Notes under the pieces: generated by a model
What the model was told of the DNA's origin: nothing
Databases searched by the model: none
The model's input: only the letters and a program-made list of their open reading frames with translations
Program-made: the position numbers and the translations under genes
Shown here: piece by piece, positions 7,054 through 9,785 of the stretch
Position numbering within the stretch: position 1 is the first letter of the stretch
Layout: every line of letters starts with the position of its first letter
Assembly (NCBI GenBank): GCA_001797695.1
Contig: MGQD01000171.1
Location: 1-9,785, forward strand
Length of the DNA stretch: 9,785 nucleotides
Direction of reading: 5' to 3'
Source of the DNA: Deltaproteobacteria bacterium RBG_13_49_15
GTDB taxonomy: Bacteria; Desulfobacterota; Desulfobacteria; Desulfobacterales; UBA2156

Positions 7054-7578
7054 TTAGTACCGGCAGTCCGGACCATGACCGAATCCTCGCGCCATATGCC
7101 TTCCGCCGAACCCTTGGCCGGGAAAAGTCAGTTCAGGAAACAGCTTTTTCATTTTTAAATGATGCTCAAGCCGCTTTTGACCCATCTGGGACTTATAATC
7201 TGATATTTCTTTTTGCAAAGCCTGGGCCTTTGAAGGATCAGGATCTTTTTTTGCCAATTCGGCCTGAATATCCATCTGTTTCTGATAAAGACCCTGGCGG
7301 AGATCTTTCGTCGCGTCATGGAACGCCTGTCTCTCTTCTTCCAGTTTTTTGGCTTCATCGGGGCTCAGGCCGGCAGGGCCGCCATACCCGAATCCTCTCT
7401 GCTGCATGCCGGGGCCATATTCACCGCCTCTGCACCCGCCGCGCCCCCAGCCTGGCCCGTCTCCATAATTCCGACAGCCATATCCCATCCCCCATTCGGC
7501 AAAGGCGTAAGCACCGAATGCGAGCATTCCCAGAACCGCAGTTACAACCAGGATTGTTTTCACATACCTTCGTTTCAT
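7054..7578 (-). CDS. Secreted ZraP/Spy-like periplasmic metal-resistance protein
   Basis: The 174-residue product begins with a clear signal peptide: basic MKRRYVK, hydrophobic core at about 8-23, and likely cleavage after AYAFA (27/28). The mature N-terminal arm (28-70) is rich in Gly, Tyr, Trp and Arg with two cysteines (C35, C49). A helical segment (about 72-147) beginning LSPDEAKKLEEERQAF resembles the LTXXQ-type helical hairpins of the ZraP/CpxP/Spy group. It includes a DPDPSKAQALQKEIS stretch that I recognise from deltaproteobacterial metal-resistance proteins. The tail holds HH (139-140), H161, H168 and C172, possible metal ligands. In E. coli, ZraP binds zinc, acts as a periplasmic chaperone and dampens its own ZraSR two-component system. 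Start ATG 7578 has AAGGAGG seven bases upstream. It faces dnaK across a shared terminator and diverges from copZ-copA. Metal specificity cannot be read from sequence. Confidence 0.8.
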   Translation of the reverse strand: MKRRYVKTILVVTAVLGMLAFGAYAFAEWGMGYGCRNYGDGPGWGRGGCRGGEYGPGMQQRGFGYGGPAGLSPDEAKKLEEERQAFHDATKDLRQGLYQKQMDIQAELAKKDPDPSKAQALQKEISDYKSQMGQKRLEHHLKMKKLFPELTFPGQGFGGRHMARGFGHGPDCRY

Positions 7579-7640
7579 TTTAAAACCTCCTTTTATCGGA
7601 TATTGCGGATTTAATTCCGTTCTTGTTTATTAAAGGATCA

Positions 7641-7656
7641 AGCAAGATTTATGCCA
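7641..7656 (-). promoter_or_regulatory. Sigma-54 (-24/-12) promoter of the zraP-like gene
   Basis: The minus strand reads TGGCATAAATCTTGCT from 7656 to 7641, against the consensus TGGCACG-N4-TTGCW. The -24 GG and -12 GC doublets have the required ten-base spacing, and only two less conserved positions differ. Transcription would start near 7630, giving a leader of about 50 bases that carries the Shine-Dalgarno. E. coli zraP is also sigma-54 dependent, driven by the activator ZraR, which makes the match biologically coherent. The activator gene is not in the window. Confidence 0.78.
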
Positions 7657-7774
7657 TTTTTCGTAAAATATTCAGTCGTTATGCAATACATTGATTTTAA
7701 ATCATTTTTTGACAATGGAGATACGAGGTTGTCCGGAAAAAAGGGGAAATGAAGATTTCAAATGTGTACCATTG

Positions 7775-7793
7775 TATCCGGATTACCCGGATA
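7775..7793. repeat. Inverted repeat TATCCGG-N5-CCGGATA, possible activator site
   Basis: Seven-base arms (7775-7781 and 7787-7793) are perfect reverse complements around five bases. Relative to the predicted sigma-54 start near 7630 the site lies at about -145 to -163, a usual distance for an enhancer-binding protein dimer. Its function is inferred from position and symmetry only. Confidence 0.5.
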
Positions 7794-7814
7794 AAAGAAA
7801 GAACGCGGATCTTT

Positions 7815-7831
7815 TGGATAAAAAGTATCCA
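7815..7831. repeat. Second inverted repeat TGGATA-N5-TATCCA
   Basis: Six-base perfect arms (7815-7820 and 7826-7831) flank AAAAG. It shares the TATCC/GGATA core and the five-base spacer with the repeat at 7775-7793, but with the half-sites in the opposite order; the two centres are 39 bases apart. It could be a second binding site of the same regulator or a chance match in AT-rich DNA. Confidence 0.42.
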
Positions 7832-7939
7832 TACTCCCGATTTCAAGTGATGATCCGCTTCAAAAATAGATCGGCTTCTCAACAATTTTGATGCAAGATT
7901 CAGGTTTTAATTTGCCGCAACAGGAATCGATGATTAATT

Positions 7940-7967
7940 TGGACAAATAAACATTATTATATAGTAA
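7940..7967 (+). promoter_or_regulatory. Weak promoter candidate for copZ-copA
   Basis: TATAGT (7960-7965) is a good -10 (5/6). The nearest -35, TGGACA (7940-7945, 5/6), is only 14 bases away, which is short. The -10 lies in a near-palindrome TTATTATATAGTAA (7954-7967, one mismatched pair), which might be an operator. I see no CueR-type or CsoR-type operator. Non-optimal spacing would fit an activator-dependent promoter, but this is speculative. Confidence 0.3.
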
Positions 7968-7999
7968 ACAAAAAACGATCAATTACAAGGAGAACGGAT

Positions 8000-8203
8000 A
8001 TGGAAGATAAAACCCTATCAATTCCGAACATCTCGTGCGGTCATTGCGTCATGACCATCAAAAAAGAACTGGGAAGTCTTAAGGGCGTTAAAGAGGTTGA
8101 GGGGGATCCGAAAAAAAAGAATATTCGGGTAAAATGGGATGATCCGGCTACACTCGGACAGATTAAGGAAGCACTGAAAGAAATCAACTTCCCGGCTTCC
8201 TGA
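8000..8203 (+). CDS. copZ: CopZ-like copper chaperone, single HMA domain
   Basis: This 67-residue cytoplasmic protein is one heavy-metal-associated (HMA) domain of the beta-alpha-beta-beta-alpha-beta type. The metal site is SCGHC (12-16), with both cysteines and the histidine often seen in CopZ chaperones; the usual GM before the motif is NI here. Residue F64 in INFPAS stands where many CopZ and HMA domains have GY. The length is typical for CopZ. ATG 8000 has AAGGAG (7987-7992) seven bases upstream. It is followed after 30 bases by the copper ATPase, which supports a role in handing Cu(I) to that pump. General HMA metallochaperone identity is firm; copper specificity rests on the motif and neighbour. 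Confidence 0.88.
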   Translation: MEDKTLSIPNISCGHCVMTIKKELGSLKGVKEVEGDPKKKNIRVKWDDPATLGQIKEALKEINFPAS

Positions 8204-8233
8204 TGCAATGCACGATCTGAATTAGTTGAAATC

Positions 8234-9785
8234 ATGGCTGATAAAACCATAACATTTCCAGTTCTCGGGATGACATGCGCCAATTGCGCCATGAACATCG
8301 AGAGGGGTCTAAGAAAGCTAGAGGGGATCAATGCCGTCAATGTGAACCTGGCTTCGGAACAGGCAACGGTCGTATGGGATCAGAAACAGATCAGTATCGG
8401 AAAAATAGTGAAGCATATCGCCGACGCCGGCTATAACGTCCCGATTGCCCGGGCTGAATATGCCATCACCGGGATGACATGCGCCAATTGCGCCATGAAC
8501 ATAGAGCGTGCATTGCATCGATCGGCCAACGGCATCGTCGACGCCATTGTAAACCTGGCAACCGAACGCCTGACCGTTGAATACATTCCAGGCGAAACCG
8601 GAGTTGATGAAATCCGCTCCGCAGTCCGGGAGGCTGGTTACGGGGCTGAACTCCTTGAAGACTCTCCGGACAAGGAAGATGTCGAAGCCATTGCCAGGAA
8701 CGCTGAAATCCGGAATCAGACACGTAAATTCGTCGTAGGAATTTGCTTTTCCCTCCCTCTTTTCATTCTCAGCATGAGCCGTGATTTCCATGTCATTGGT
8801 CCCTGGAGCCATGCAACCTGGGTCAACTGGCTCTTTTTCTTCATGGCGACTCCTGTTCAGTTCTACACGGGATGGGATTATTATGTCGGCGGATTAAAAA
8901 GTCTGAAAAATAAAAGCGCCAATATGGATGTTCTGGTGGCTATGGGATCTTCGGTCGCGTACTTATATTCACTGGGCGTACTGACCCTTCCGGTTTTGGG
9001 AGATCATGTCTATTTCGAGACTTCCGCCGTAATCATCACATTGATCAAACTGGGTAAACTCCTGGAATCCAGAACCAAAGGGAAAACCGGAAAAGCCATC
9101 AAGAAACTCATGGGGCTAAGACCTAAAACCGCTTTCGTTGTAAGAAACGGATTGGAAAAGGAAATCCCTTTGACCCAGGTGCAGGCAGGAGATACAATCC
9201 TGGTAAGGCCAGGTGAGCGGATTCCGGTGGATGGAGTAATCCTTGAAGGAGATTCGGCAGTTGATGAGTCGATGCTGAGCGGCGAACCGATCCCAGTGGA
9301 TAAAAAGCCTGGAGATATGCTCATTGGAGGGACCATCAACGCCCAGGGTCTGATGAAGTTCAGAGCGACCCGCGTGGGAAAGGAGACCGCCCTCTCCCAG
9401 ATCATCCGGCTTGTTCAGGAGGCTCAAGGAAGTAAAGCTCCCATTCAGGGGGTGGCGGATCGAGTGGCTGCTGTTTTCGTTCCGGCAGTAATCGGTATTG
9501 CGGCCATAACCTTCCTGTTATGGTGGGGCATCACCGGCGATTTCGTTCCGGCGATGATCCGGTTGGTGGCGGTCCTTGTTATTGCATGCCCCTGCGCTCT
9601 GGGCCTGGCTACGCCGACAGCAATTATGGCCGGAACCGGTAAAGGCGCTGAGAATGGAATCCTCTTTAAAAACAGCCAAGCCCTTGAAATGGCCGCCAAA
9701 TTGCGGACGATTCTGCTCGACAAGACCGGAACGATCACCATGGGCAAGCCGTCAGTGGCGGATGTCCTGTCCTTAAACTCCGCAA
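8234..9785 (+). CDS. copA: CopA-type Cu(+)-exporting P1B ATPase, N-terminal part (cut by window edge)
   Basis: The frame opens at ATG 8234 and runs without a stop to the window end (517 codons seen). It encodes a P1B-1 transporter that moves Cu(I) out of the cytoplasm. Two HMA domains carry GMTCANC motifs with cysteines at 15/18 and 83/86. They are followed by membrane helices at about 165-182, 196-214, 232-250 and 257-275. The actuator domain has the dephosphorylation motif LSGEP (348-352). Further helices at about 411-431 and 440-462 include the CPC ion site (452-454). The phosphorylation site DKTGT starts at D496. The ATP-binding domain and last helices lie beyond the edge. No clear Shine-Dalgarno precedes the ATG, so translation may be coupled to copZ, which ends 30 bases upstream in the same reading frame. 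Silver may also be a substrate, as in many CopA proteins. Confidence 0.95.
   Translation, partial: MADKTITFPVLGMTCANCAMNIERGLRKLEGINAVNVNLASEQATVVWDQKQISIGKIVKHIADAGYNVPIARAEYAITGMTCANCAMNIERALHRSANGIVDAIVNLATERLTVEYIPGETGVDEIRSAVREAGYGAELLEDSPDKEDVEAIARNAEIRNQTRKFVVGICFSLPLFILSMSRDFHVIGPWSHATWVNWLFFFMATPVQFYTGWDYYVGGLKSLKNKSANMDVLVAMGSSVAYLYSLGVLTLPVLGDHVYFETSAVIITLIKLGKLLESRTKGKTGKAIKKLMGLRPKTAFVVRNGLEKEIPLTQVQAGDTILVRPGERIPVDGVILEGDSAVDESMLSGEPIPVDKKPGDMLIGGTINAQGLMKFRATRVGKETALSQIIRLVQEAQGSKAPIQGVADRVAAVFVPAVIGIAAITFLLWWGITGDFVPAMIRLVAVLVIACPCALGLATPTAIMAGTGKGAENGILFKNSQALEMAAKLRTILLDKTGTITMGKPSVADVLSLNSA
8266..8502 (+). repeat. Perfect 33-bp direct repeat in the two HMA domains of copA
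   Basis: Bases 8266-8298 and 8470-8502 are identical, 204 bases (68 codons) apart. They encode GMTCANCAMNIE-type metal sites in HMA1 and HMA2. Identity at every third-codon position across 11 codons goes beyond protein conservation, while the rest of the two domains has diverged. Recent gene conversion or slippage between the copies is one explanation. Confidence 0.9.

Larger units (their letters stand above)
7579..7999. other. Divergent regulatory region between zraP-like gene and copZ
   Basis: This 421-base gap holds no gene I can support; short open frames in it lack ribosome sites and recognisable content. It contains a sigma-54 promoter for the leftward gene (7641-7656), a small inverted repeat TGATTT-T-AAATCA (7692-7704), a TATCC/GGATA inverted-repeat cluster (7775-7831), and a possible -10/near-palindrome before copZ (7954-7967). 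It is AT-rich compared with the coding regions. Confidence 0.75.

Noticed and set aside
7691..7891. Possible 66-residue protein in the zraP-copZ gap
   Set aside because: It needs a TTG start without a Shine-Dalgarno, has no recognisable content, and overlaps the inverted repeats of a likely control region.
7903..7915. GG...GC pair on the plus strand upstream of copZ, considered as a second sigma-54 promoter
   Set aside because: The spacing between GG and GC is nine bases, not ten, and the flanking consensus is poor.
8318..8812. Open minus-strand frame of 164 codons under the HMA region of copA
   Set aside because: It is antisense to the clear copA frame, with no domain; a shadow.

Overview
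The window looks like chromosomal DNA of a Gram-negative bacterium of moderate GC, most likely a deltaproteobacterium (Desulfobacterota). This is inferred from the tilS-ftsH-folP gene order, the style of the DnaK, GrpE and FtsH proteins, a glycine-rich ZraP-like periplasmic protein, and a sigma-54-type promoter. No organism can be named from the sequence alone. No transposon, phage, CRISPR or tRNA sequence is visible. All genes read as intact, except the two cut by the window edges.

Left part (1-3720, minus strand): a leftward housekeeping cluster. It runs tilS (tRNA-Ile lysidine synthetase), then ftsH (membrane AAA+ zinc protease, with a TTG start behind a very good Shine-Dalgarno), then the first 38 or so codons of folP (dihydropteroate synthase), which leaves the window at base 1.

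Middle (3604-7012, mostly plus strand): a divergent control region drives tilS leftward and an SRP RNA gene rightward. The SRP RNA is the long form. It has a complete Alu domain resembling Bacillus scRNA, not the short 4.5S RNA of Escherichia coli. It is followed by grpE and dnaK, with a -35/-10 candidate and a large stem-loop ahead of grpE. hrcA is not upstream of grpE and dnaJ does not follow dnaK. A strong, probably bidirectional, terminator closes dnaK. The middle and left genes share a theme of protein and RNA quality control (FtsH, DnaK/GrpE, SRP, tRNA decoding).

Right part (7054-9785): a metal-homeostasis locus with two diverging arms around a regulatory region of about 420 bp. Leftward is a secreted ZraP/Spy-like metal-resistance protein with an excellent sigma-54 (-24/-12) promoter match. 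Rightward are a CopZ-like single-HMA-domain protein and a CopA-type P1B copper ATPase with two HMA domains, cut by the right edge after its DKTGT site. Inverted repeats built from TATCC/GGATA lie where an enhancer-binding protein would sit for the sigma-54 promoter. The likely logic is periplasmic metal buffering coupled to cytoplasmic copper capture and export, with the zraP-like arm under a two-component, ZraR-like activator encoded elsewhere.

No wholly new system was found. The points most worth a second look are the sigma-54 promoter with its repeats, the Alu-type SRP RNA with a palindrome across its -35 box, the stem-loop ahead of grpE, and the copZ-copA same-frame arrangement with a 33-bp perfect repeat between the two ATPase HMA domains.
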